This document shows, one piece after another, positions 7,834-15,956 of a stretch of DNA of 17,187 bases (position 1 is its first letter; the number at the start of each line of letters is the position of its first letter). Below the pieces are notes generated by a model. It had not been told where the DNA came from. It did not search any database and was given only the letters and a program-made list of their open reading frames with translations. Source of the DNA: Candidatus Fermentibacteraceae bacterium (lineage in GTDB: Bacteria > Fermentibacterota > Fermentibacteria > Fermentibacterales > JCC-6); NCBI GenBank assembly GCA_021162285.1, contig JAGGYZ010000053.1, positions 1 to 17,187 on the forward strand, given 5' to 3'. The position numbers and the translations under genes were made by a program.

Positions 7834-9504
7834 ATGGAAGAAAAATCAAGAGACTTTATCAGGGAGATAATTGACGCTGATCTTGCTGCCGGCAAACACA
7901 CGGAGATTGTCACCAGGTTCCCCCCTGAACCCAACGGATATCTGCACATCGGCCACGCAAAATCCATTTTTACTAATTTCGGTATTGCAGAGGAGTACGG
8001 CGGAAGGTGCAACCTGAGATTTGACGATACCAACCCTGTAAAAGAAGATACGGAATTTGTCGAAGCTATAAAAAACGACGTGAAATGGCTCGGGTTTACC
8101 TGGAGCAGCCTTCACTTTGCTTCAGATTACTTTGACCGAATGTACCTTCTTGCTGAACAGCTGATTACGATGGGTCTGGCTTACGTGTGTGACCTTTCTT
8201 CCGAAGAGGTAAGAGCTTACAGAGGTACACTTACAGAATCTGGTAGAAACAGCCCCTACAGAGAAAGAACTGTAGAGGAGAATCTTGACCTTTTTCGCAG
8301 AATGAAGGCAGGAGAGTTTTCGGAGGGAAGCCGCACTCTGCGAGCAAAAATAGACATGACCAGCCCGACCATGTGTCTCAGAGACCCGGCTATGTACAGA
8401 ATACTGCACAAAACACACCACCGTACCGGGAACAGCTGGTGTATATACCCCATGTACGACTTTGCCCACTGCCTTGAAGACTCAACAGAAGGCATCACAC
8501 ACAGCCTGTGCACTCTCGAATTTGAGGTAAACCGTCCGCTTTACGACTGGTATCTTGAAAAGCTGGATATCTTCCGCTCCAGACAGATCGAATTCGCCAG
8601 ACTGAATCTCAGCTACACCGTTGTAAGCAAACGCTACCTTAGAAAGCTGGTTGAAGAACACTATGTAAGCGGATGGGATGACCCGAGAATGCCAACTCTC
8701 AGCGGACTTCGCCGCAGAGGAGTTCCTGCATCAGCCATAAATAACTTCTGCTCTGTTATCGGTCTGGCCAAGAGAAACAGCACTGTAGATATTGCCCTTC
8801 TGGAGCACAGTATCAGAGAACAGCTGAACAGAACTGCCCCCAGGGTCATGTCTGTTCTTGACCCTGTTAAGCTTTTGATAGAAAACTATCCGGAGGATAA
8901 AACCGAATATTTTGATTACGTAGTGAATCCGGAAGACGATTCTGCTGGCACCCGTGCCACACCATTCACCAGAGAACTCTACATAGAGCAAGACGATTTC
9001 ATGGAGAACCCACCGAAAAAGTTCTTCAGAATGACACCGGGCAGGGAAGTAAGGCTGCGCTACGCATACCTGGTGACCTGTACCGGAGTAACAAAGAACG
9101 ATGACGGTGAAATCACAGAGATCAGGTGCGCTTACGACCCTGAATCAAAGGGCGGGAATGCCCCTGACGGAAGAAAGGTAAGGGGAACTCTTCACTGGGT
9201 GTCTGCCAACCACAGTTTTCCTGCAGAAGTGCGACTTTACGACCGTCTGTTTAACACGGAAAATCCCATGAATACTGAAAATGGAGCAGACTTTACATCC
9301 TCTCTTAATCCTGATTCCCTGAACACTGCAATGAACTGCAGGATGGAAAACCACATGAAGAACAGAGAACCGGGTTTTACCTGTCAGTTTGAACGAAAGG
9401 GTTACTTCTGTATTGATCCAGACTCGACCCCGGAGAAAATGGTTTTCAACAGAACGATCACACTGCGGGAATCGTGGGCGAAGTTAAAAGGCAAGAAAAA
9501 GTAA
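7834..9504 (+). CDS. glnS: Glutaminyl-tRNA synthetase
   Basis: A 556-residue class I synthetase that charges tRNA-Gln directly with glutamine, almost the length of the E. coli enzyme. The ATP-binding HIGH motif is in PPEPNGYLHIGH (30-41), with the glutaminyl/glutamyl-type PPEPNGYLH context. The KMSKS-class loop is VVSKR (263-267), close to the GlnRS form MSKR. NLRFDDTNPVKED (60-72) and WCIYPMYDFAH (202-212) are strong subfamily matches. The C-terminal beta-barrel anticodon-binding region is complete. The start is ATG at 7834, preceded by GGGAGA (7822-7827). An in-frame ATG 36 bp upstream has no ribosome site and would add sequence absent from relatives. Its presence suggests the organism does not depend only on the GatCAB amidation route for Gln-tRNA. 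Confidence 0.98.
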   Translation: MEEKSRDFIREIIDADLAAGKHTEIVTRFPPEPNGYLHIGHAKSIFTNFGIAEEYGGRCNLRFDDTNPVKEDTEFVEAIKNDVKWLGFTWSSLHFASDYFDRMYLLAEQLITMGLAYVCDLSSEEVRAYRGTLTESGRNSPYRERTVEENLDLFRRMKAGEFSEGSRTLRAKIDMTSPTMCLRDPAMYRILHKTHHRTGNSWCIYPMYDFAHCLEDSTEGITHSLCTLEFEVNRPLYDWYLEKLDIFRSRQIEFARLNLSYTVVSKRYLRKLVEEHYVSGWDDPRMPTLSGLRRRGVPASAINNFCSVIGLAKRNSTVDIALLEHSIREQLNRTAPRVMSVLDPVKLLIENYPEDKTEYFDYVVNPEDDSAGTRATPFTRELYIEQDDFMENPPKKFFRMTPGREVRLRYAYLVTCTGVTKNDDGEITEIRCAYDPESKGGNAPDGRKVRGTLHWVSANHSFPAEVRLYDRLFNTENPMNTENGADFTSSLNPDSLNTAMNCRMENHMKNREPGFTCQFERKGYFCIDPDSTPEKMVFNRTITLRESWAKLKGKKK

Positions 9505-9523
9505 CGGGGTAGTTAACCCGTTT
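9503..9523. terminator. Bidirectional terminator between glnS and a diguanylate cyclase gene
   Basis: AACGGG (9503-9508) and CCCGTT (9517-9522) form a 6-bp stem with an 8-nt loop, starting inside the glnS stop codon. On the plus strand TTGTT follows. On the minus strand the hairpin is followed by ACTTTTT, a better U-run. It fills most of the 44-bp gap between two convergent genes, so it probably ends transcription from both sides, more strongly for the minus-strand gene. Confidence 0.55.
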
Positions 9524-9548
9524 GTTGCATACGAATCAGCAGGTCCAG

Positions 9549-10604
9549 TCAGCTCCAGACTTCCACGCGGTTACTTCCACTGTTCTTTGCTGAATACAGT
9601 GCCTGATCGGCCTGATGGTAAAACTCTTTGGGTGAAATTCCTGACTGGTATTCTGTAACCCCAAGACTTACTGTGCAGGCAATCCCGGACGCTGTGGAGC
9701 GTTGCTGTATTATTTTTCTGATCTTCTCTGCCAGCAGAAACACGCCTGCGGTATCTGTTCCCGGGCAAATTACGGCAAACTCGTCTCCACCTACCCTGAA
9801 AACCATGTCTGTTTCCCGAACTGTGTTGCTTGCTTCCTGTGCCAGCTCTACCAGAACCCTGTCTCCGGCTCCGTGTCCTCTGGTGTCGTTGATGTGTTTG
9901 AATTTGTCCACATCGAACAATATCAGAGAGAGTTTCGAGCTGTACCTGGTGCTTCTCGCAATTTCAGATAGTACCATGCTGTCGTAGGCTCTTCTGTTTA
10001 AAAGATTGGTGATGGAGTCATGAGATGACTCGAACTCCAGCCTCTTCCGCACGTACAGGACGACATGAAGAATAACAAGAATAGCAGTCAGCGCATTCAG
10101 TATAAGAATTCTGTAGAAGTGGTTGAAATTTCCCACTTTCCATTCCGTGGCAGACTGCGCTGCAAAAACAACCGAATCTGCCACGGACCAGCACACTTCA
10201 CTTTCAGCAACTATTTCAAGTTCAAGCCGTCTTGAGGGAGTTTCTCTGAATTCCATTAACAGTGTTTCCAGAGAGTGCCACCTCTCCCTCAGCTCCACAA
10301 TTCCACTGTATACAGCCTCACGGACTCCGCTGTGCCTGTTCCCGCCGCCTTCAGAAATGAAATGGTCGAACAACCCGTTGATGTCGTTAAGTACTACATC
10401 GGAAACTTCAGGGGAATTGGAAAGAACCAGTTTGGTTATCCTTTGTATGGAACCTCTGATAGTTCCGGTTTCATTGATAATCTTTGCGTCGTACTTCAGG
10501 TTCGCAACTGTTGTGTGAATGTAGTAAGCCATAACAAAACCAAGACACAAAAGAACAATGGAGAGCCCAATCAGGTATGTTGAGGGCCTTTTGTACTCAA
10601 ACAA
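9549..10604 (-). CDS. Membrane-anchored diguanylate cyclase with periplasmic sensor
   Basis: A 351-residue protein that should make cyclic di-GMP from two GTP. A first membrane helix (about 10-31) and a second (about 163-186) flank a mainly helical extracytoplasmic domain of about 130 residues. That domain carries INETGTIRGSIQRITKL (43-59), resembling the first helix of four-helix-bundle sensors of the chemoreceptor/NarX/PilJ kind. The cytosolic GGDEF domain follows: HDSITNLLNRRAYD at its start, metal-binding DVDKFKHIND (231-240), the intact active-site GGDEF (272-276), and an RxxD product-inhibition site, RETD (263-266), exactly five residues before it. The start is TTG at 10604 with AAGGAG (10611-10616) 6 bp upstream. 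A GTG 27 bp earlier is open but has no ribosome site. The sensed ligand is unknown. It is divergent from the GGDEF-ATPase-TPR gene. Confidence 0.92.
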   Translation of the reverse strand: MFEYKRPSTYLIGLSIVLLCLGFVMAYYIHTTVANLKYDAKIINETGTIRGSIQRITKLVLSNSPEVSDVVLNDINGLFDHFISEGGGNRHSGVREAVYSGIVELRERWHSLETLLMEFRETPSRRLELEIVAESEVCWSVADSVVFAAQSATEWKVGNFNHFYRILILNALTAILVILHVVLYVRKRLEFESSHDSITNLLNRRAYDSMVLSEIARSTRYSSKLSLILFDVDKFKHINDTRGHGAGDRVLVELAQEASNTVRETDMVFRVGGDEFAVICPGTDTAGVFLLAEKIRKIIQQRSTASGIACTVSLGVTEYQSGISPKEFYHQADQALYSAKNSGSNRVEVWS

Positions 10605-10634
10605 ACGGTACTCCTTGAATGTGTAACACACTCA

Positions 10635-10664
10635 ATACTACACTGTAGCACCGAGAAAAAACAA
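10635..10664 (-). promoter_or_regulatory. Candidate promoter of the membrane diguanylate cyclase gene
   Basis: On the minus strand TTGTTT (10659-10664) and TAGTAT (10635-10640) lie 18 bp apart. A transcript from here would begin about 20-25 nt before the chosen TTG codon at 10604, close to or after the alternative GTG at 10631, which supports the shorter protein. A short inverted repeat, TGTG-TAA-CACA (10620-10630), sits at the likely transcription start. Confidence 0.35.
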
Positions 10665-10712
10665 CACCTGGTACTGCTTTTCCAGTCTTAGAGCTGTTTG
10701 GGTTGTCTGTAA

Positions 10713-10778
10713 TTGCTATTATTTTCCTGTATTTCTCTATAATATCATCTTCATCTCTGGAATGAAATATGCTATACT
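10713..10778 (+). promoter_or_regulatory. Candidate tandem promoters for the GGDEF-ATPase-TPR gene
   Basis: A perfect TATAAT (10738-10743) follows TTGCTA (10713-10718) at a long 19-bp spacing. A second -10 element, TATACT (10773-10778), has only a weak TTCATC (10750-10755) at 17 bp. Either would give a leader of roughly 65-100 nt before the ATG at 10851. The calls rest on consensus matches by eye. Confidence 0.4.
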
Positions 10779-10821
10779 ATCATATGTGCGAATATCAGCA
10801 TTCACAGGGGGTTGCGAAACC

Positions 10822-10851
10822 ATGCTTTCAGGAATACAACCGGTGGCTTGA
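10822..10851 (+). CDS. Possible 9-residue leader peptide
   Basis: ATG at 10822, 10 bp after AGGGGG (10806-10811), opens a frame encoding MLSGIQPVA. Its TGA stop overlaps the ATG of the large downstream gene as TGATG. That layout is typical of translational coupling. The large gene's own ribosome site, GGTGG at 10842-10846, is only moderate. There is no further evidence that the peptide is made. Confidence 0.25.
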   Translation: MLSGIQPVA

Positions 10852-13800
10852 TGAACACACAGATGAACGGAACCGGAATTGACCCTCTCACAGGTCTTAA
10901 CGACAGATCAATACTGCCGGGGCTGAATAAGAGCTTCTCTGCAAGAGAACATCCATGGTCTCTTGTAATACTGGACATAGACCATTTTAAGCTTGTGAAC
11001 GATATATATGGTCATCTTGCCGGAGACGACCTTCTTTCACATGTGGGTAAGACCATCAGATACAATCTGAAAAGGGGCGACCAGGCTCTCAGATTCGGTG
11101 GCGATGAATTCATTGTAATCCTTCCGGATACCAGTGGAGACAGCGCGCTGGACCTTGCCCAGCGGCTTCTTTTCGAACTGCGGAAAAGAGAATTCCCCGG
11201 CGGACTGAAAATCAGCGTTTCTATGGGTATTGCCCAAAGTAAACCTGATGATACCGAACTCTCAAACCTTATCTCCATGGCAGACCAGGCTCTGTACCAC
11301 GCAAAGGAAACCGGCAGGGGCAGGTTTGTTCTGGCGGATGACCTTGAATTCATCAGGGACGTGGAGCCGGACTTTTCACACATGGTGGGAAGAAGAGACG
11401 AACTCCATCAACTCCGTGAACTGGTAAATGATGCTATTGAGAATTCAGCCAGATTTTGTCTGCTCACCGGTTTTATCGGTACGGGAAAAACCAAGCTTCT
11501 TGAAGAGCTTCTCAACTACTCTCAGTTCAAGAATATCCCAACGTTTACCACAGATTCTCATCCGGTTTATCAGGAAGACAGTTTTCTTGTGATCAACACC
11601 ATCAGAAAAGCCCTTGAGTTTCTAACAGAAAACCAGCTTTCCAGTCTCAAGAATACTGTAAAGGCAGTCGAACACTCAACAGCAGAACAACTTTCAGAGT
11701 TCAGCTTCACTGCAAAACAAAGAACAGTGGCAGCAACTCCCGAGGAGGAAAAGACCAGATTCCGCCGTGATCTCGGCCTGATTCTGAAAGAAATTTCCAT
11801 GATTACTCCGTTTTTAATTGTTCTGGACAATCTACACTGGGCCTCTGTAAGAAGTATCCAGTTCGCTTCTGAGGTGGTTTCCACAGCGCCAAATGCAAAA
11901 ATCCTGTATGTTGCTGTAAGCAGAGATAAGAACACTTTCAGAAACCTGAAACCGGCATGGACCAGCGTTCCTTCGAAGAGAATTCATCTTGAACCTCTTA
12001 AACAGCCGGATGTAAGAACAATGGTTTTCTTCGCAATGAAAACACCGGCTATTCCTGATGAAGTACAGAACTATCTGATGAAACAGAGCGGTGGCAACGC
12101 CCTGTTCCTGAGAAAACTGATCAGCTGGGGGTTAAAACTCGGATATCTGAGTGTAGGCAAAGGAGAAGTCTGCGTGTGGAAAGAGCCGGAGGAAGAAGAA
12201 CTTCCCGATGACATTTCCCCTGTTATAGAGATAATGCTCGACAGCTGCAGCAAAGATGAACTATCTATTCTTAAGAGGGCGGCACTTGCAGGAAGACTTC
12301 TCGACCTTAAGCTGCTCTGCGAACTGACTTCGCGAGACGAATACAACCTCGCAGAAATCCTGGACCGGTTTGTGGAAATGGGGTTGCTGAACGATGACGG
12401 AAAAAGATACTCCTTCTCTTACGGAGTAATGAGAAGTCTGTTGATTTCCAGAATATCTCCTTCGCTCAGGCAGTTGCTTCACGAGAAAACAGCCAGCTTT
12501 CTGGCCGCCGGTGCAAATGTGGAAGAAATCAGTGTTATTACAGAAACAGCCCGTCATTTCTGTAAAAGCCGGAACAACCACAAGGCTCTCAAATACGCGG
12601 AAAAAGCCGCCAGTACAACATTCTCCCAGGGGGTTTACTCTGAATCCATACACTGGTATCAGGAATATCTTAGCAGGGTCTCTCAGGATACTGCCGAGCC
12701 GGAGACCTACCTGGAAGCCCATATCAACACCGGTATACTCTACTCTATCACAGGCAAAGCGGATCTGGCTGAAGAGCATCTGGTAAAAGCCATATCGCTT
12801 GCCAGCAACCCCATAGACATGTGTGCCATCTATCACAGGCTGGGCAGTAACTACAAGCGCAAAAGCAATTATCCCAGTGCTTTACACTATTTCAACAAAG
12901 CTATTTCAGTTGGGAATGAAACATCTGAGCTGAATGGATTTTTTATCAACAACATGGTAGGCGCCCTGCTTGAAACTTCGTTTATAAACCTGCTCCAGAA
13001 CAAACAGAACGATGCACGGGAAAACCTGAAAACGGCCAGAGAACTTCTGTACCGGCAAGTAGATGGAATTGACAAAACTCTCGAGGGCATATACTTCGCC
13101 AGGCTTGCAGACATAGATACTGAAACAGGCTCCTGGAAAACTGCTCTTGAAGAATACAGAAAGGGTCTTGAAATCTGTGTCCGGGAGAAATACGCACAGG
13201 GGGAAGCTCTGATTCTGAACAACATGCACGATCTCTACTCACACAACGGTGACTACAATGCAATGCTGGACAGCCTGAAACAGACTATAAAGCTCAACGG
13301 TCAGCTGGGCGATCAACTGGGGCTTGCCATAGGATACTACAACCTTGCCGAAACCTACACACACCTCAACATGCTGGATCTTGCGAAAAGATACTTCCAG
13401 ATGTACATCGAGCTTAACAGCAGAATCGACAACCGGCTGGGCATGGCCTACGGTCAACTGGGGCTTGGAAAGCTGGCCACAGTAAAAAGCAAGGGAAGCA
13501 GGGCTGCAGAGTATTTCCTGAACGCCTCTCAGATATTCGGTGAACTGAACTGCGTGAAAATGGAGCAAAGTACAAAACTGAATATGGCAAAAGCTCATCT
13601 GGCCATGGGGGATTACCAGAAGAGTGAGGAAATTCTTGCAGAAGTAAGTAATACAGGCTCCGGCACTTCAAACCAAAGTCTGCTGCTACACCTGGAAGGC
13701 GTGCTGCTGGGCCTTACGAATAATGATTCTGAAAGCATTCACCGGGCCACTGAAATGATAAAGCAATCCATTGCCATGGCGGAGAATACAAGCCCTGACG

Positions 13801-14024
13801 AGATTGTATTCATGCACTGGAATCTGTTCAGGGTTCTTGAAAAAGAGAACAAACCAGAGGAGGCGATCGGCGTTTTAAAGAAAACTCTGGAGTTGCTGCA
13901 GTCTCATCTTTCCAGAATAGAATCACAATCTATCAGGAAAAGCATCCTCTCCCGATCCGATCTGGAGTCGTTTTTTGATGTGTGCCGCGAGAGGGGAATT
14001 GCTTCTGCAATGCTGAACAGTTAA
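10851..14024 (+). CDS. GGDEF domain - STAND/AAA ATPase - TPR signalling protein
   Basis: A 1057-residue cytosolic fusion with no membrane segment. Residues 10-165 are a GGDEF domain beginning DPLTGLNDRSIL, with metal-site DIDHFKLVND (42-51) and intact GGDEF (83-87), so cyclic di-GMP synthesis is likely. The inhibition site is KRGD (74-77) with Lys where Arg is usual. Residues about 178-560 are a STAND/AAA_16-type NTPase: the VGRRDEL entry motif (179-185), Walker A GFIGTGKT (207-214), Walker B FLIVLDNLHW (321-330) and SGGNALFL, matching the MalT/PknK/AfsR-like class. From about 590 to the end at least eight tetratricopeptide repeats are visible, likely the input or partner surface. In this class inducer binding drives nucleotide-dependent oligomerisation, which could pair the GGDEF domains. 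ATG at 10851 was chosen over an in-frame TTG at 10812, which has a G-run directly against it. The channel gene follows by 45 bp. Confidence 0.9.
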   Translation: MNTQMNGTGIDPLTGLNDRSILPGLNKSFSAREHPWSLVILDIDHFKLVNDIYGHLAGDDLLSHVGKTIRYNLKRGDQALRFGGDEFIVILPDTSGDSALDLAQRLLFELRKREFPGGLKISVSMGIAQSKPDDTELSNLISMADQALYHAKETGRGRFVLADDLEFIRDVEPDFSHMVGRRDELHQLRELVNDAIENSARFCLLTGFIGTGKTKLLEELLNYSQFKNIPTFTTDSHPVYQEDSFLVINTIRKALEFLTENQLSSLKNTVKAVEHSTAEQLSEFSFTAKQRTVAATPEEEKTRFRRDLGLILKEISMITPFLIVLDNLHWASVRSIQFASEVVSTAPNAKILYVAVSRDKNTFRNLKPAWTSVPSKRIHLEPLKQPDVRTMVFFAMKTPAIPDEVQNYLMKQSGGNALFLRKLISWGLKLGYLSVGKGEVCVWKEPEEEELPDDISPVIEIMLDSCSKDELSILKRAALAGRLLDLKLLCELTSRDEYNLAEILDRFVEMGLLNDDGKRYSFSYGVMRSLLISRISPSLRQLLHEKTASFLAAGANVEEISVITETARHFCKSRNNHKALKYAEKAASTTFSQGVYSESIHWYQEYLSRVSQDTAEPETYLEAHINTGILYSITGKADLAEEHLVKAISLASNPIDMCAIYHRLGSNYKRKSNYPSALHYFNKAISVGNETSELNGFFINNMVGALLETSFINLLQNKQNDARENLKTARELLYRQVDGIDKTLEGIYFARLADIDTETGSWKTALEEYRKGLEICVREKYAQGEALILNNMHDLYSHNGDYNAMLDSLKQTIKLNGQLGDQLGLAIGYYNLAETYTHLNMLDLAKRYFQMYIELNSRIDNRLGMAYGQLGLGKLATVKSKGSRAAEYFLNASQIFGELNCVKMEQSTKLNMAKAHLAMGDYQKSEEILAEVSNTGSGTSNQSLLLHLEGVLLGLTNNDSESIHRATEMIKQSIAMAENTSPDEIVFMHWNLFRVLEKENKPEEAIGVLKKTLELLQSHLSRIESQSIRKSILSRSDLESFFDVCRERGIASAMLNS

Positions 14025-14032
14025 TTTCAGCA
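14011..14032 (+). terminator. Weak hairpin over the stop of the GGDEF-ATPase-TPR gene
   Basis: TGCTGAA (14011-14017) and TTCAGCA (14026-14032) form a perfect 7-bp stem with an 8-nt loop holding the TAA stop. No T-run follows. It may attenuate or process the message between this gene and the channel gene rather than fully terminate it. Confidence 0.3.
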
Positions 14033-14069
14033 CCTGAGTACAAATTTCATTCACACCGGGGAGAGACGC

Positions 14070-15956
14070 ATGAGCAGCAGGTTTTCTCGTAAGGACAGGT
14101 TACGATACACATTCGACGCCATGATGTCCCGGGGGGCCGCAGGTCTCATTATCTGGCTTGGGATGCTTTCTGCGGTGCTTATTCTGGTTTTCTCCATGAT
14201 TATTCTTGTAACCGGGATAGCACCTGAAAACCAGAGTTTTCCCACACTGCTCTGGATGAGCCTTATGAGAACGATGGACCCGGGAACCATCGGCGGAGAT
14301 CAGGGGGGGGCGGGATTTCTATTAAGTATGCTTCTTGTTACCTTCAGCGGCATCTTCATCTTCAGTGCACTCATAGGCATACTTACAACGGGGCTTGAGG
14401 CCCGTCTTGATTCGCTGAAAAAGGGTCGTTCAAGGGTGGTGGAAACTGGCCATACTGTAATTCTGGGCTGGTCGCAACAGGTCTTCACTATCATTTCAGA
14501 ACTTTCCATTGCAAACGAGAACCAGAAAAATCCCTGCGTTGCCATTATGGCCGACAGAGACAAAATCGAGATGGAAGACGAAATACGAAGCAAGGTTCCA
14601 GACACCGCCAATACCCGGGTGGTTTGTAGAACAGGCAAACCTGTGGAGCCAGGCGATCTTGATCTTATGAGCCTTCATACTTCAAAATCCATAATCATTC
14701 TTTCATCGGATTCAGACAACCCGGATCCCGAAGTGATCAAGATCATGCTTGCGATCAACAGCAATTCAAAGGACAGAGAATTACCAGTTCACATGGTTGC
14801 CCTGATTAACAATCCCGACAACATCCAGGCCGCAAATATAGTCGGCGGAGATCAGGCTGAGGTAATACTGGCAGGAGAAATAATTGCCAGAATAGCTGCA
14901 CAGACATGTCTTCAATCCGGCCTTTCGGTAATCTATCAGGAGCTGCTGGACTACGCCGGAGACGAGATTTATTTTCGGCACGAACCCGAGCTTACCGGAA
15001 TATCTTACAGAAAGGCGCTTCTCAAGTATGAAACAAGCAGCTTGATAGGACTGAAACCCCGAGGAAAACTGCCGGTTCTTAACCCTGCTATGAATACAGT
15101 AATTGAGGAAGGCGATGCAATCATCGCCGTGTCGGAAGATGACGATACCGTTGTTCTCTCAGGGAAGAGTACAGTTGAGACAAACATGGAAGAGGTATTT
15201 CATGCTGCAGATAAAGCCACTGAACCAGGCAGAATTATCATGCTGGGATGGAATTGGAGAGCGTCTATAGTCATCAGGGAACTCTCCAGCTACCTGCCCT
15301 CTGGTTCCAGCCTCACTCTGGTGGCAGACCCCAGCCTGTGCAGTCCTGAACCTCCTGCAGATATTCAAGGTCTTACAGTACAATTCATACAGGGAAACAC
15401 TTCCGACCGCAGACTTCTTGAAAGCCTTTCTATTCAGCAGTACGACCACATAATTCTTCTCAGCTACTCCGACAGTCTTGACGTTCAGTCGGCCGATGCC
15501 CTTACTTTAATGACCCTGCTGCACATAAGAGACATCGCAGACAAACTCGGAACCCACTTCTCTCTTATCAGCGAAATGAGGGATGTCCACAACAGAATTC
15601 TTGCTGAAATATCCGGAGCTGACGACTACATAGTCAGTGATCAGCTTCTAAGTCTTCTTCTTACACAGATATCGGAAAACAAAGACCTGAGCTCTCTTTT
15701 CTGGAATCTGTTTGATCCCGAAGGCTCGGAGATCTATCTAAAACCTGTGCGGAGATTTGTTTCCTGCGAAGTACCGGTAAACTTCTATACTGTGGTTGCA
15801 AGTGCTTCAGAGCTGGGGGAAACTGCAATCGGATACAGAATAAACGCACACAGAAGCAACTCCGGAAAGGGCTACGGCGTCGTAGTTAATCCCGATAAGA
15901 GTGAAAAAGTACTGTACTCAAAAGAAGATATGATAATTGTACTCGCAGAGGACTAG
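14070..15956 (+). CDS. CASTOR/POLLUX-like ion channel with tandem RCK-type domains
   Basis: A 628-residue predicted channel subunit. A first membrane helix (about 25-48), a pore helix (about 56-68) with filter-region sequence MDPGTIGGD (69-77), and a second helix (about 82-107) make a two-TM pore module. The rest is cytosolic: one Rossmann-like RCK unit starts at HTVILGWSQQ (128-137) and a second at RIIMLGWNWR (388-397). This order, the DPGT filter and the LGW Rossmann starts match bacterial relatives of the plant CASTOR/POLLUX channels, which conduct cations and assemble as tetramers with a ligand-binding ring. The classical TVGYG potassium filter is absent, so selectivity is uncertain. The start is ATG at 14070 with GGGGAGAG (14058-14065). 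It is likely co-transcribed with the upstream GGDEF protein. A run of eight G lies at 14303-14310, codons 78-81. Confidence 0.85.
   Translation: MSSRFSRKDRLRYTFDAMMSRGAAGLIIWLGMLSAVLILVFSMIILVTGIAPENQSFPTLLWMSLMRTMDPGTIGGDQGGAGFLLSMLLVTFSGIFIFSALIGILTTGLEARLDSLKKGRSRVVETGHTVILGWSQQVFTIISELSIANENQKNPCVAIMADRDKIEMEDEIRSKVPDTANTRVVCRTGKPVEPGDLDLMSLHTSKSIIILSSDSDNPDPEVIKIMLAINSNSKDRELPVHMVALINNPDNIQAANIVGGDQAEVILAGEIIARIAAQTCLQSGLSVIYQELLDYAGDEIYFRHEPELTGISYRKALLKYETSSLIGLKPRGKLPVLNPAMNTVIEEGDAIIAVSEDDDTVVLSGKSTVETNMEEVFHAADKATEPGRIIMLGWNWRASIVIRELSSYLPSGSSLTLVADPSLCSPEPPADIQGLTVQFIQGNTSDRRLLESLSIQQYDHIILLSYSDSLDVQSADALTLMTLLHIRDIADKLGTHFSLISEMRDVHNRILAEISGADDYIVSDQLLSLLLTQISENKDLSSLFWNLFDPEGSEIYLKPVRRFVSCEVPVNFYTVVASASELGETAIGYRINAHRSNSGKGYGVVVNPDKSEKVLYSKEDMIIVLAED

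Noticed and set aside
10812..10850. TTG at 10812 as start of the GGDEF-ATPase-TPR gene
   Set aside because: The only G-run abuts the codon directly, leaving no spacer. The GGDEF domain begins soon after the ATG at 10851, so nothing is lost.
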